From Actinocatenispora comari (GTDB taxonomy: Bacteria > Actinomycetota > Actinomycetes > Mycobacteriales > Micromonosporaceae): a stretch of DNA of 64,000 nucleotides. The translations under genes and the position numbers were made by a program. Below, piece by piece: positions 1 through 8,335 of this stretch (the first letter of the stretch is position 1; the number at the start of each line of letters is the position of its first letter). A model generated the notes under the pieces. The model was not told the origin of the DNA. It searched no databases and saw only the letters and a program-made list of their open reading frames with translations. The DNA lies in NCBI RefSeq assembly GCF_017312725.1, contig NZ_BOPO01000128.1, forward strand, positions 124,001 to 188,000, in the 5' to 3' direction.

Positions 1-578
1 TGCCGATCGCGCCGGCCGAACGCTACGACGTGGTCGTCGACTTCGCCGCCGTACCGGTCGGTTCCCGGGTCCGGCTGCGCAACCGGCTCGGTACCGGCCG
101 GACCCGCGAGGTGCTGGCGTTCCGGGTCGCCCGCAAGGCCGCCGACCGCAGCCGGATCCCGCGGGTACTGTCCCGCGACCTGCCGACGTGGCACCGCGGC
201 GACGCCGTCCGGGTCCGCGACTTCGCGTTCCGGGCCGGCCGGATGGACAGCGGGCACGGATGGCTGATCGGCGGGCTGCCGTTCGATCCGGCCCGGTCGG
301 ACGTCACCGCCCGGCTCGGCGACGTCGAGGTGTGGCGGCTGATCGCGGACGTGCACCACCCGGTCCACCTGCACCTCGTCGGCTTCCGGGTCCTGTCCCG
401 CGGCGGTCGGCGGCCGCTGCCCACCGACGTAGGCCTCAAGGACACCATCGCGCTGCGCCCGGGCGAGTCGGCGGAGATCATCACCCGCTTCGACGGCTAC
501 CGCGGCCGGTACCTGTTCCACTGCCACAACGCCGAGCACGAGGACATGGGCATGATGGCCAACCTCGACATCGTCTGA
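1..578 (+). CDS. Multicopper oxidase, C-terminal part (5' end outside window)
   Basis: The reading frame is open from the left edge (first full codon at base 3), so only about the last 191 residues are present. Two copper-ligand motifs are visible: HHPVHLHLVGF (about residue 117) and FHCHNAEHEDMGMM near the C terminus, the HxH and HCHxxxHxxxxM signatures that hold the type 1 and trinuclear copper sites. The family oxidises phenols or metal ions with reduction of O2 to water and is usually exported. The N-terminal cupredoxin domains and any signal peptide lie outside the window. Family call is firm; the substrate (laccase, copper or bilirubin oxidase type) cannot be told. Confidence 0.93.
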   Translation, partial: PIAPAERYDVVVDFAAVPVGSRVRLRNRLGTGRTREVLAFRVARKAADRSRIPRVLSRDLPTWHRGDAVRVRDFAFRAGRMDSGHGWLIGGLPFDPARSDVTARLGDVEVWRLIADVHHPVHLHLVGFRVLSRGGRRPLPTDVGLKDTIALRPGESAEIITRFDGYRGRYLFHCHNAEHEDMGMMANLDIV

Positions 579-589
579 CGCGGCGCCGA

Positions 590-1339
590 TCAGCCGCGCG
601 ACCCGGCGTGGCCGAGCGCGGCGGCCAGCCCGTCCAGCACGTACCCGAGGCGGCGGGCGAACCGCTCGTCCGGCTCGTCGGCCGGGCCGGCACCGACCCG
701 GCCCAGCTGCGGGTGGTCGCCGGCGGCCACGACCCGGTCGAGGTACGCGGCCTGCTGCTCGCGCCAGCCCGCCTCGCTGAGGCCGGCGCGCCGGCGTGCC
801 TCCTGCCGGCCCCACTCGTCCTGAACGAACCCGAGCGTGAACGCGTCGACAGTACCGATCAGGTCGAGCATCCGGTCCGTGGACAGCCCCAGCCCGGCGA
901 CCGCGGCGAGGGCGAACTCGGTACGGGCCAGCGAGTGCGGTCCGAGGCCGGGCCGGGACAGGTAGCCGGCTACCCACGGGTGCTCCCGCACGGTCCGCCG
1001 GGTGGACCGGGCCAGCGTGGTGAGGTCTGCGCGCCAGTCGCCGGACGGTCGATCCGGCAGCGGTGCCGCGCCGACGACCTCGTCCACCATCAGGTCGATC
1101 AGGTCGTCGCGGGTGGCGACGTGCCGGTAGAGCGACATGGTGCCGGCGCCGAGCCGCTTCGCCACCCCGCGCATGGACAGCGCGTCGACGCCCTCGGCGT
1201 CGGCCAGCTCCAGCGCGGCCAGGACGATCCGGGTCGGGCTCAGCGCCGGCTTGGCCCGGTCGGCCCCGTCGGGCAGCCGGGCCCACACCCAGGCAGCCGC
1301 CTGCTCCTCGCGTTCCTGCTTCGCCCGCCGATCCGCCAT
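590..1339 (-). CDS. TetR/AcrR family transcriptional regulator with TetR_C-type ligand domain
   Basis: A 249-residue regulator. The N-terminal helix-turn-helix is clear (ALELADAEGVDALSMRGVAK then LGAGTMSLYRHVATRDDLID), and the C-terminal half resembles the TetR_C domain of tetracycline-type repressors. I chose ATG 1339 (MADRRAKQ) rather than the upstream in-frame start because a GAGG ribosome site sits 8 bases before it. It is divergent from a DrrAB-type exporter, with a tandem-repeat operator array between them, so it most likely represses that exporter and releases it on binding a drug-like ligand. The ligand is unknown. Confidence 0.9.
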   Translation of the reverse strand: MADRRAKQEREEQAAAWVWARLPDGADRAKPALSPTRIVLAALELADAEGVDALSMRGVAKRLGAGTMSLYRHVATRDDLIDLMVDEVVGAAPLPDRPSGDWRADLTTLARSTRRTVREHPWVAGYLSRPGLGPHSLARTEFALAAVAGLGLSTDRMLDLIGTVDAFTLGFVQDEWGRQEARRRAGLSEAGWREQQAAYLDRVVAAGDHPQLGRVGAGPADEPDERFARRLGYVLDGLAAALGHAGSRG

Positions 1340-1389
1340 CGCCCCGCCTCGTCTCGTCTCGCCGCCATCTTGCGTGCAGAGTACGCCAC

Positions 1390-1483
1390 GCGTACGCTGC
1401 ACGCATCAATGCGTACGATGCACGCCTCCGCGTACGATGCACGCCTCCGCGTACGGTGCACGCCTCCGCGTGCGGCGCACGCA
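1390..1483. promoter_or_regulatory. Operator array: tandem 19-bp quasi-palindromic repeats
   Basis: Three adjacent 19-bp units (1411-1429, 1430-1448, 1449-1467) have the form GCGTACGATGCACGCCTCC, the third with one change, flanked by degenerate copies at 1390-1410 and 1468-1483. Each unit is an imperfect palindrome (GCGT...ACGC). The array fills the gap between the tetR-type gene and the ABC exporter, where a TetR operator is expected. One operator per 19 bp would place repressor dimers almost two helical turns apart. Confidence 0.7.
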
Positions 1484-1528
1484 CGAACCGCCGGTGCGAC
1501 CGGCGTACCCGGACCGGGAAGGATCGTC

Positions 1529-2506
1529 ATGCCACCGACAGCGGCACCACCTCCGCTGGCCATCGAGGCCCGCGGCCTCACCAAGCGGTACGGCGCCACC
1601 TGCGCGCTGCGCGGCGTCGACCTGGCCGTGCCCGCCGGTACCGTCTGCGGCCTGCTCGGGCCCAACGGCGCCGGCAAGACCACCGTCGTGCGGATCCTCG
1701 CCACACTGACCCGGCCGGACGCCGGCTCCGCCACGGTCGCCGGGTGCGACGTGGTCGGCCGGCCCGACCAGGTGCGCTACCGGATCGGGCTGGCAGGGCA
1801 GCACGCCGCGGTGGACGGCATCCTCACCGCCCGGGACAACCTGCGGATGTTCGGCCGGCTGTACCACCTGGGTGCACGGCGGGCCCGGGACCGCGCCGAC
1901 CGGCTGCTTGCCCGGTTCGACCTGACGGCGGCGGCCGACCGGCCGGTACGGACGTTCTCCGGCGGAATGCGGCGCCGGCTCGACCTGGCGGCCAGCCTGA
2001 TCCTCGCGCCCGCGGTGCTGTTCCTGGACGAGCCGACCACTGGACTCGACCCGCGCGGCCGCAGCGAGGTGTGGACTGCGGTCCGGCGGCTCGTCACCGA
2101 CGGCACGACGGTCCTGCTGACCACCCAGTACCTGGACGAGGCGGATCGGCTCGCCGACCGCATCGTGCTGGTCGACGACGGTCGGGTGCTGCGCTCCGGT
2201 ACGCCGGCCGAGCTCAAGGCGCAGGCCGGCGGCGAGCGGCTGGAGGTGGTGCTGCGCGATCCGGCCGACCTGGACCGGGCAGTCGCCGCCGTCGCCGCGG
2301 CCACGGACGCCGAGCCGGTACCGCAGCCGGGCGGCGGGCGGCTCGGCGTGGCCGTACCGGACGGGTCGGCCGCGCTGTTCGCCGCGGTCCGGGCGCTCGA
2401 CGCGGCCCGGATCGCCACCGCCGACGTCGGGGTCCGCCGGCCCACCCTGGACGACGTGTTCCTGCGGTTCACCGGGGACGCGGCGGAACGGCAGGGAGCG
2501 GCATGA
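1529..2506 (+). CDS. ABC transporter ATP-binding protein, DrrA-like drug exporter
   Basis: A 325-residue ATPase subunit of an ABC-2 exporter. Walker A is GPNGAGKTT (residues 44-52), the signature is FSGGMRRRLDL, and Walker B is VLFLDEPTTGLDP. The sequence then follows the DrrA pattern, including TTQYLDEADRLADRI and an added C-terminal domain ending near DDVFLRFTG. A GGAAGGA ribosome site lies 6 bases before ATG 1529. The stop overlaps the permease start (ATGA), so the two subunits are translationally coupled. Homologues export anthracyclines and other hydrophobic compounds; the substrate here is unknown. Confidence 0.93.
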   Translation: MPPTAAPPPLAIEARGLTKRYGATCALRGVDLAVPAGTVCGLLGPNGAGKTTVVRILATLTRPDAGSATVAGCDVVGRPDQVRYRIGLAGQHAAVDGILTARDNLRMFGRLYHLGARRARDRADRLLARFDLTAAADRPVRTFSGGMRRRLDLAASLILAPAVLFLDEPTTGLDPRGRSEVWTAVRRLVTDGTTVLLTTQYLDEADRLADRIVLVDDGRVLRSGTPAELKAQAGGERLEVVLRDPADLDRAVAAVAAATDAEPVPQPGGGRLGVAVPDGSAALFAAVRALDAARIATADVGVRRPTLDDVFLRFTGDAAERQGAA

Positions 2507-3336
2507 CGACCCCCTTCGCGCTGCCGGCGGCATCCGCCGGCGCGCTCGCCCGGCTCGGCTGGACGCTGGCGGACGGCTGGACGCTGGCCCGGCGCGAGTT
2601 CGCCCAGCTGCGCCGGCAGCCCAGCGAACTGGTCACCATGCTCGCCGTCCCGGCCATGCTGGTGCTGCTGTTCGGGTACGTGTTCGGCGGCTCCATCCAG
2701 GTGCCGGGCGACGGCGACTACCGGTCGTACCTGATGCCCGGCATGTTCGCGATGGTCGCCCTGCTCGGCGTCGCCAGCAGCGCGACCATGATCGCCACCG
2801 ACATCGGCGCGGGGGTGATGGACCGATTCCGCTCACTGCCGATGGCCCGCTCCGCGGTACCGCTGGGCCGGGCGGTCGCCGACCTGCTCACCGGCGCCGC
2901 CGGGATCGCGGTGATGGCCGGGCTGGGCCTCGCGGTCGGCTGGCGGCCGCACGGCTCGGTGGCCGCCACCGCCGCCGGGTTCGCGCTGGTCCTGCTGCTG
3001 CGGTTCGCGACCACCTGGGTCGGCATCACCATCGGCCTGTCGGTCCCGCCGGCCACGGCCGAGGCGATGGTCCCGGTCGTCTTCCCGGTCACCATGCTGT
3101 CCAACAGCTTCGTCCCCACCGACGGGATGCCGGCGTGGCTGCGCACCGTGTGCGACTGGAACCCGGTCAGCTCGCTCGTCGCGGCCTGCCGGGACCTGTT
3201 CGGCAACCCCGGCGGCGGGCCGCACCCGGCGCTGCCGGAACAGCACCCGGTGGCGGTCACGCTGCTGTGGGCCGGCGTCCTGCTGGCGGTCTTCGTACCG
3301 CTGGCGACGGCCCGGTACCGGGCCAGCGGGCGCTGA
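2503..3336 (+). CDS. ABC-2 type permease, DrrB-like
   Basis: A 277-residue membrane subunit pairing with the upstream ATPase. The N-terminal cytoplasmic segment LARREFAQLRRQPSELVTML is typical of DrrB/ABC-2 permeases, followed by about six hydrophobic segments and the conserved FPVTMLSNSFVP-type stretch near residue 195. The start overlaps the ATPase stop by four bases, the usual arrangement for stoichiometric expression. It probably forms a homodimeric export channel in the plasma membrane. Confidence 0.92.
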   Translation: MTTPFALPAASAGALARLGWTLADGWTLARREFAQLRRQPSELVTMLAVPAMLVLLFGYVFGGSIQVPGDGDYRSYLMPGMFAMVALLGVASSATMIATDIGAGVMDRFRSLPMARSAVPLGRAVADLLTGAAGIAVMAGLGLAVGWRPHGSVAATAAGFALVLLLRFATTWVGITIGLSVPPATAEAMVPVVFPVTMLSNSFVPTDGMPAWLRTVCDWNPVSSLVAACRDLFGNPGGGPHPALPEQHPVAVTLLWAGVLLAVFVPLATARYRASGR

Positions 3337-3364
3337 CCGGCGGCGACGGCGGGAGAATCGGCGG

Positions 3365-4510
3365 ATGGACGGTTCGGTACTCGACCGGGCGCGCGGCGGC
3401 GACGCCAGCGCGTTCCGGGAGCTGGTCGAGCCGTACCGGGGCGAACTGCACCTGCACTGCTACCGGATGCTCGGCTCGCTCGCCGACGCCGAGGACCTGG
3501 TCCAGGAGACGCTGCTCGCGGCGTGGCGCGGGCTGGGCGGCTTCGCCGGCCGCTCCTCGGTTCGCACCTGGCTGTACCGGATCGCCACCAACCGCTGCCG
3601 CAACGCGCTGCGCGACGCGAGCCGGCGCGTGCCGGCCGAACCGGTACCGCCGTTCGTTCCGCCGGCGCCGTCCCGGCGGGCCACGGTGACCTGGCTGCAG
3701 CCGTACCCGGACGCGGCGCTGGACCGGATCGCCGAGCGCGCACCGGACCCGGCCGCCCGGTACCTGAGCCGGGAGACGGTGGAGCTGGCGTTCGTCGCCG
3801 CGGTCCAGCAACTGCCGCCCCGGCAGGCCGCGGTGCTGCTGCTGTGCGACGTCCTCGACTTCGGCCGTACCGACGTCGCGGAGATGCTGGACACCACCCC
3901 GACCGCGGTGAAGGGCGCGCTGCAGCGCGCCCGCGCCGGTCTCACCGCGAACGAGCACCGGCCGGCCGGGCCCGATGCGGGCGAGCGGGCGGTGGCGCGC
4001 CGGTTCGCGGCGGCGTTCACCGCGGACGACGTCGACGGCGTGCTGGCGCTGCTGACCGACGAGGCGTGGCTGGCGATGCCGCCGGCGCCGCACGAGTACC
4101 ACGGTGCGGCGGCGATCCGCGCGTTCCTGGCGGCCAGCGCTCGGGGCCGGGGCGGCCGGCGGCTCCGGCTGGTAACGGTCGGGGCGAACCGGCAGCCCGC
4201 CTTCGCCTGTTACCTGGACGACCGGCCGGCCCCCGCCCGCGCGACACCGGAGGATTCCGCCGCCACGCGTTCGGCAACGCCGGACGGCGCGTGGTCGGTG
4301 ACGCCGGACGGCGCGTGGTCGGTGCCGCCGGACGGCGCGTGGTCGGTGACGCCGGACGGCGCCGAGTCGGTGACGCCGGACGGCGCCGGGCCCGGGACGT
4401 TCGACGGGATCGTGGTGCTCACGCCGGCGGCTGGCCGGATCGAGCGGATCACCCGGTTCCTGGATCCGAGCCTGGCCGCCGCCTTCGGCCTGCCGCCGCA
4501 CCGCGGCTGA
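3365..4510 (+). CDS. ECF sigma factor with C-terminal SnoaL-like domain (TIGR02960 type)
   Basis: A 381-residue sigma-70 family protein. Region 2 is ELHLHCYRMLGSLADAEDLV with RTWLYRIATNRCRNALRD after it; region 4 is QQLPPRQAAVLLLCDVLDFGRTDVAEML. After about residue 205 there is an NTF2/SnoaL-like domain (ARRFAAAFTADDVDGVLALLTDEAWLAMPP), as in ECF41/56-like groups, where the extension tunes sigma activity instead of a membrane anti-sigma factor. No anti-sigma gene is adjacent. The SnoaL domain is interrupted by a 24-bp tandem repeat encoding TPDGAWSV units. GAGAAT ends six bases before the ATG, so the transcript may be leaderless, although GGGAGA could also serve as a ribosome site. Confidence 0.9.
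   Translation: MDGSVLDRARGGDASAFRELVEPYRGELHLHCYRMLGSLADAEDLVQETLLAAWRGLGGFAGRSSVRTWLYRIATNRCRNALRDASRRVPAEPVPPFVPPAPSRRATVTWLQPYPDAALDRIAERAPDPAARYLSRETVELAFVAAVQQLPPRQAAVLLLCDVLDFGRTDVAEMLDTTPTAVKGALQRARAGLTANEHRPAGPDAGERAVARRFAAAFTADDVDGVLALLTDEAWLAMPPAPHEYHGAAAIRAFLAASARGRGGRRLRLVTVGANRQPAFACYLDDRPAPARATPEDSAATRSATPDGAWSVTPDGAWSVPPDGAWSVTPDGAESVTPDGAGPGTFDGIVVLTPAAGRIERITRFLDPSLAAAFGLPPHRG
4277..4396 (+). repeat. In-frame 24-bp tandem repeat inside the ECF sigma gene
   Basis: Five consecutive 24-bp units (4277-4300, 4301-4324, 4325-4348, 4349-4372, 4373-4396), the last two diverging at the 3' side, encode TPDGAWSV-like octapeptides. The period is a multiple of three, so copy-number change would preserve the frame. 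Confidence 0.9.
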
Positions 4511-4618
4511 CCGTTCCGATCCCGCCCGCGCCGGTGTCTGTACCAGTGTGTCCGGGCGGCGTCGTGACGAGGAGACGGCCTGTCCGGGCCTCTTGCCGGC
4601 ACGACACGGGAGGTAGTC

Positions 4619-4984
4619 ATGGATCGAAACAGCACGGCGGTCACGGCCTACTACGAGCTGCTCGCGGGCGGCACGGCGTCGTTCGACCCGGTCCGATTGC
4701 GGCCGCTGCTGGCCGACGACCTGGTCTTCGAGGGCCCGATCGCCGGCCGGGTGGTCGGCGCGGACCGGTTCGTGCACGGGGTCACCGGGTTCGTCGAGAC
4801 GATGCGGGGCATGACGATGCTGCACCGGCTGGCCGGCGACGGCGAGGCGGCCACGCTGTACGACGCGGAGCTGCCCGGTGGCACCGTCCGGTTCGCCGAG
4901 TTCTTTCGGCTCACCGAGGGCCGGATCACCGGCCTCCGGCTGCTGTACGACGCGGACCGGTACCGCGCCGCCGGCGGCCGCTGA
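4619..4984 (+). CDS. SnoaL-like / NTF2-fold small protein
   Basis: A 121-residue protein with the layout of a SnoaL-like polyketide-cyclase fold: AVTAYYELLAGG at the start, LLADDLVFEGPIAGRVVGADRFVHGV in the middle, and a final strand block VRFAEFFRLTEGRITGLRLLYD. GGGAGG precedes ATG 4619 at good spacing. It lies 108 bases after the sigma factor that carries the same fold, so the two may be co-transcribed. The fold covers both enzymes and non-catalytic ligand binders, so no reaction is assigned. Confidence 0.75.
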   Translation: MDRNSTAVTAYYELLAGGTASFDPVRLRPLLADDLVFEGPIAGRVVGADRFVHGVTGFVETMRGMTMLHRLAGDGEAATLYDAELPGGTVRFAEFFRLTEGRITGLRLLYDADRYRAAGGR

Positions 4985-5223
4985 CCCGCTACCAGCCCCC
5001 GCCGTTCGCCCGACTCGCCCGCCGCCCGGCGTCCACGCGACTCGGCCTCGGCCGGGCGGCCGGCGCCCCCAGACCCGACCTGAGCCCGACCCACCCGGCG
5101 CTCGGCTGAGCGGCGCGCGGCTCGACCGGGCCGCGCGGGGTCGTCGGTTCCGGTGACTCGGGGGTCCGGGACCGAGCACCGCCGTAGCGTGACGGTACGG
5201 GGCCGGCGAGCCGGGGAGCGGCG

Positions 5224-6507
5224 GTGGACGGGGCGACGGGGTCGGCGACGGGCCGCGGCACGCTGTCCGGCGCGGGGCTGCTGCGGCTGGTACTGCTCGG
5301 CGCCGCGATCGGCATCCCGGCCGCGTTCGCCGCGGCCGGTTTCCTCGCCCTCGTGCACTTCGGCGAGCACTGGCTGTGGACCGACCTGCCGTCGGCGTTG
5401 CACCACCGCGCCCCACCCTGGTACCTGGTGGTCGGGTTGCCGCTGGTCGGCGCGCTGATCGTGGTCGCGGTGCGGCGGCTGCTGCCGGGCGACGGCGGGC
5501 ACCGGCCGCTGCAGGGGCTCGGGGGTGGGGCGACGCCGGTCGCCGCCGGCCCCGGCGTGGTGCTCGCCGCGCTGGGCACGCTGCCGTTCGGTGCGGTACT
5601 CGGGCCGGAGGCGCCGGTGATCGCGCTCGGTTCGGTGCTGGGCGTCGCGGCGTCCCGGCTGGTACGGCTCGATCCACGGCGCACCGAGGTGCTGGCGCAG
5701 GCGGGGTCGTTCGCGGCGATCTCGGCGCTGTTCGGCGGCCCGGTGGTGGCCGGGATGCTGCTGCTGGAGGGCGGCCTGGCCGCCGGCACGGCGCTGCTGC
5801 CGATGCTGCTGCCCGGCGTGGTGGCCGCCGCGATCGGGTACGTGATCTTCATCGGGTTCGGCAGCTGGGGTGGCCTGAACACCCCCGGTCTGACCGTCCC
5901 GCACCTGCCCGCCTACCAGGGCCTGCACCTGTACGACCTGCTCGTGGCGGTCGCCGTCGGGGTGCTGGCGGCACTGCTGGTCGCCGTGGTGCACCGGGCC
6001 GCGACCCGGGTGGAGCGGCTGCAGCAGCGGCTGGGGATGGCGCCGGTACTGCTCGGTGGCGGCCTGCTGGTGGGTCTGCTCGCGCTGGCCGTCACCTGGT
6101 TCGGCGCGAACTCGGCCGACGTGCTGTTCTCCGGCCAGGCGTCGCTGCCGACGCTGGTCGGCGCGGGCAGCGTCGGCGCGGTGCTGGTGCTGCTCGTCGG
6201 CAAGGCGCTGGCATACGTGGTGAGCCTGGGTTGCGGGTTCCGCGGCGGGCCGATCTTCCCGGCGGTGTTCCTCGGCGTCGCGCTGGCGGCGGTGGCCACG
6301 GTCGGCTTCGGGGTGTCGCCGACGCTCGCGATCGCGGTGGGTACCGCGGCCGGGATGGCGGCGCAGGCCCGGCTGCTGTTCTCGCCGCTGATCTTCGCCA
6401 CGCTGCTGGTCGGCCGCGCCGGTACGGACGCGGTGCCGGCGGCGGTGCTCGCCTCGGCGGCGGCCTGGCTGGTGAGCCGGGCGCTCGCCGGCCGGGAACA
6501 GAATTGA
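5224..6507 (+). CDS. ClC family chloride channel/antiporter
   Basis: A 427-residue membrane protein with ten or more hydrophobic segments. ClC hallmarks are present: GPEAPVIALGS (the GxExP motif with the gating glutamate, about residue 137), GGPVVAGMLLLEGG, and GGPIFPAVFLG (the GxFxP motif, about residue 340). The first selectivity motif, usually GSGIP, reads GGGATP, so the serine chloride ligand is missing. That is known for divergent bacterial ClCs and leaves ion selectivity open. GTG 5224 follows GGGGAG. It stands alone; the next gene has its own promoter. Confidence 0.88.
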   Translation: MDGATGSATGRGTLSGAGLLRLVLLGAAIGIPAAFAAAGFLALVHFGEHWLWTDLPSALHHRAPPWYLVVGLPLVGALIVVAVRRLLPGDGGHRPLQGLGGGATPVAAGPGVVLAALGTLPFGAVLGPEAPVIALGSVLGVAASRLVRLDPRRTEVLAQAGSFAAISALFGGPVVAGMLLLEGGLAAGTALLPMLLPGVVAAAIGYVIFIGFGSWGGLNTPGLTVPHLPAYQGLHLYDLLVAVAVGVLAALLVAVVHRAATRVERLQQRLGMAPVLLGGGLLVGLLALAVTWFGANSADVLFSGQASLPTLVGAGSVGAVLVLLVGKALAYVVSLGCGFRGGPIFPAVFLGVALAAVATVGFGVSPTLAIAVGTAAGMAAQARLLFSPLIFATLLVGRAGTDAVPAAVLASAAAWLVSRALAGREQN

Positions 6508-6541
6508 CAGTGCTTATATAAGCACTGTTATATTGGCGGCG
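6504..6541 (+). promoter_or_regulatory. MarR promoter/operator: perfect 22-bp palindrome between -35 and -10, leaderless start
   Basis: TTGACA (6504-6509) and TATATT (6529-6534) are separated by 19 bases. A perfect 22-bp palindrome, arms ACAGTGCTTAT and ATAAGCACTGT (6507-6528), covers the spacer and part of the -35 box. The predicted start site falls on the GTG at 6541, and no ribosome site precedes it. The layout is that of an autorepressed marR promoter. Confidence 0.85.
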
Positions 6542-7041
6542 TGGCAGACGAACACGGGGACGACCCGACCGAACGCAGCCGGTGGCGACCGGTCCGGCTG
6601 CTGCTGACCGCGGTGGACGACGAGATCGCGACCGTCTACGCCGAGGCGGCGATCGAGGGGCTGCGGCCGACCTGGGTGATGGAGCTGATCCGGCTGCACC
6701 GGCGCGGCCCGATGACCATCGCCGAGCTGGCCCGGTCGGTGCAGGTGACGCACTCCGGGGAGAGCCAGAAGGTGGCCGCGATGCGCGCCGCCGGGCTGGT
6801 CCGCACCGTGCCCGGCCCCGACGCGCGCAGCAAGCGGGTGACGCTCACCGCGAAGGCGACCCGGCTGGTCGACCGGCTCACCGCCGAGTGGGAGGCGACC
6901 GAGGCCGCGATCGAGGAGCTCGAGGACGAGGTGCCGTACCCGCTCAGCCAGGTCGTCACCGACCTCCGGGAAGCGTTGGCGCGCAAGAGCTTCCACGACC
7001 GGATCCGGGACCGACTCGACCGGGACCCGCGATGGGGGTGA
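6541..7041 (+). CDS. MarR family transcriptional regulator
   Basis: A 166-residue winged-helix protein. The DNA-binding core runs from LRPTWVMELIRLHRRGPMTI through ELARSVQVTHSGESQKVAAM to the wing GLVRTVPGPDARSKRVTLT. Helices at both ends would form the dimer interface. It is the first gene of a two-gene unit whose second gene, an MFS exporter, overlaps it by ten bases, and its own promoter holds a perfect palindrome. It most likely represses itself and the pump until a ligand binds. Confidence 0.9.
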   Translation: MADEHGDDPTERSRWRPVRLLLTAVDDEIATVYAEAAIEGLRPTWVMELIRLHRRGPMTIAELARSVQVTHSGESQKVAAMRAAGLVRTVPGPDARSKRVTLTAKATRLVDRLTAEWEATEAAIEELEDEVPYPLSQVVTDLREALARKSFHDRIRDRLDRDPRWG

Positions 7042-8288
7042 GCGGCGCGCTGCTGGACGTCACGCCGCTGCGCACCTCCCCCGCGTACCGGCGGCTCTGG
7101 CTCGGCGGGGTGTTCTCCGGCTTCGGCAGCCAGGCGACCATGGTCGCGGTGCCGTACCAGATGTGGCAGCTGACGCACAGCACCGTGTGGACCGGCGCGG
7201 TCGGGATCGCCCAGGCGGTACCGCTGATCGCGGTCGGCTTCGCCGCCGGCAGCCTGGTGGACCGGGTCGACCGGCGCCGGCTCTACCTGCTCGCGCTGAC
7301 CGGCCAGGCGCTGTGCTCGGTGCTGCTCGCGGTGCAGGGCTTCGCCGGCGTCGTACCGGCGATCGGGGTGCTCGCGATCGTCGCCGTGCAGTACTGCTTC
7401 GTGTCCACCGGCGGCCCCGCGGCCCGCACGTTCATCCCCCGGCTGCTGCCGCCGCAGCAAGTCGCCGCGGGCCTTGCGCTGAGCCGGATCTCGTTCCAGG
7501 GCACCATGCTCGTCGGGCCGGCGGTGGCCGGGCTGATCATCGGCGCCTTCGGCGTCGGCGGCTGCTACCTGATCGACGCGGTCAGCTTCCTGCTCGCCTT
7601 CTACGGCGCGGCCCGGCTGCCCGCGATGCGGCCGGACGGCGAGTCGTCCCGGCCCGGACTGCGCGGCGTCACGGACGGTCTGGCGTTCCTGGTCCGCACC
7701 CCGGTGGTCCGCGGCGCGCTGCTCACCGATCTGGCCGCGACCGTGTTCGCCATGCCGATGAGCCTGTTCCCGATCGTCAACGCGGAGCGGTTCGGCGACG
7801 ACCCCCGCACGTACGGGCTGTTCCTGACCTCGATCGCGGTCGGTGGCGTGGTCGCCTCGGCGCTGTCCGGTACGTTCACCCGCCGGGCCCGGCCCGGCCG
7901 CGCGATGCTCGTCGGCGCCGCCACCTGGGGTGCCGCCCTCGCCGGGTTCGCGGTCGCGCCGAACGCCTGGCTCGGGCTGGGATTCCTGGCGATCGCCGGC
8001 GCCGCCGACACCGTCTCGGTCGTCTCCCGCAGCACCATCGTCCAGCTCGCGACTCCGGACGCGCTGCGCGGCCGGGTCGCCGCGGCCGAGCAGGCGGTCG
8101 GGCAGGCCGGGCCGGACCTGGGCAACCTGCGCGGCGGCCTGGTCGCCGGCTGGACCTCCGGTACCTCGGCGCTGCTGTCCGGCGGGCTCACCTGCCTGGC
8201 CGGGGTCGTCGCCATCGCCCTGACCACGCCGGCGCTGCGCCGCGCCCGTACCGAGCCGGAACCGGTCGCCGAGCCGGCCCGTACCTGA
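7032..8288 (+). CDS. MFS exporter (EntS/tetracycline-type efflux)
   Basis: A 418-residue major facilitator protein with about 12 hydrophobic segments. It starts with LRTSPAYRRLWLGGVFSGFG and carries the loop-2 motif GSLVDRVDRRRLYLL (a variant of GxLaDrxGrkxxl). The central cytoplasmic loop is near residue 200. Overall it resembles EntS-like exporters that extrude siderophores or drugs. ATG 7032 overlaps the MarR stop; a GTG at 7038 is an alternative. Regulation through the upstream palindrome is expected. Confidence 0.88.
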   Translation: MGVSGALLDVTPLRTSPAYRRLWLGGVFSGFGSQATMVAVPYQMWQLTHSTVWTGAVGIAQAVPLIAVGFAAGSLVDRVDRRRLYLLALTGQALCSVLLAVQGFAGVVPAIGVLAIVAVQYCFVSTGGPAARTFIPRLLPPQQVAAGLALSRISFQGTMLVGPAVAGLIIGAFGVGGCYLIDAVSFLLAFYGAARLPAMRPDGESSRPGLRGVTDGLAFLVRTPVVRGALLTDLAATVFAMPMSLFPIVNAERFGDDPRTYGLFLTSIAVGGVVASALSGTFTRRARPGRAMLVGAATWGAALAGFAVAPNAWLGLGFLAIAGAADTVSVVSRSTIVQLATPDALRGRVAAAEQAVGQAGPDLGNLRGGLVAGWTSGTSALLSGGLTCLAGVVAIALTTPALRRARTEPEPVAEPART

Positions 8289-8335
8289 CGTCCGGTGCGC
8301 TACCGGCCTGGGGTTCCTGGCCTATCATGTCGGGT

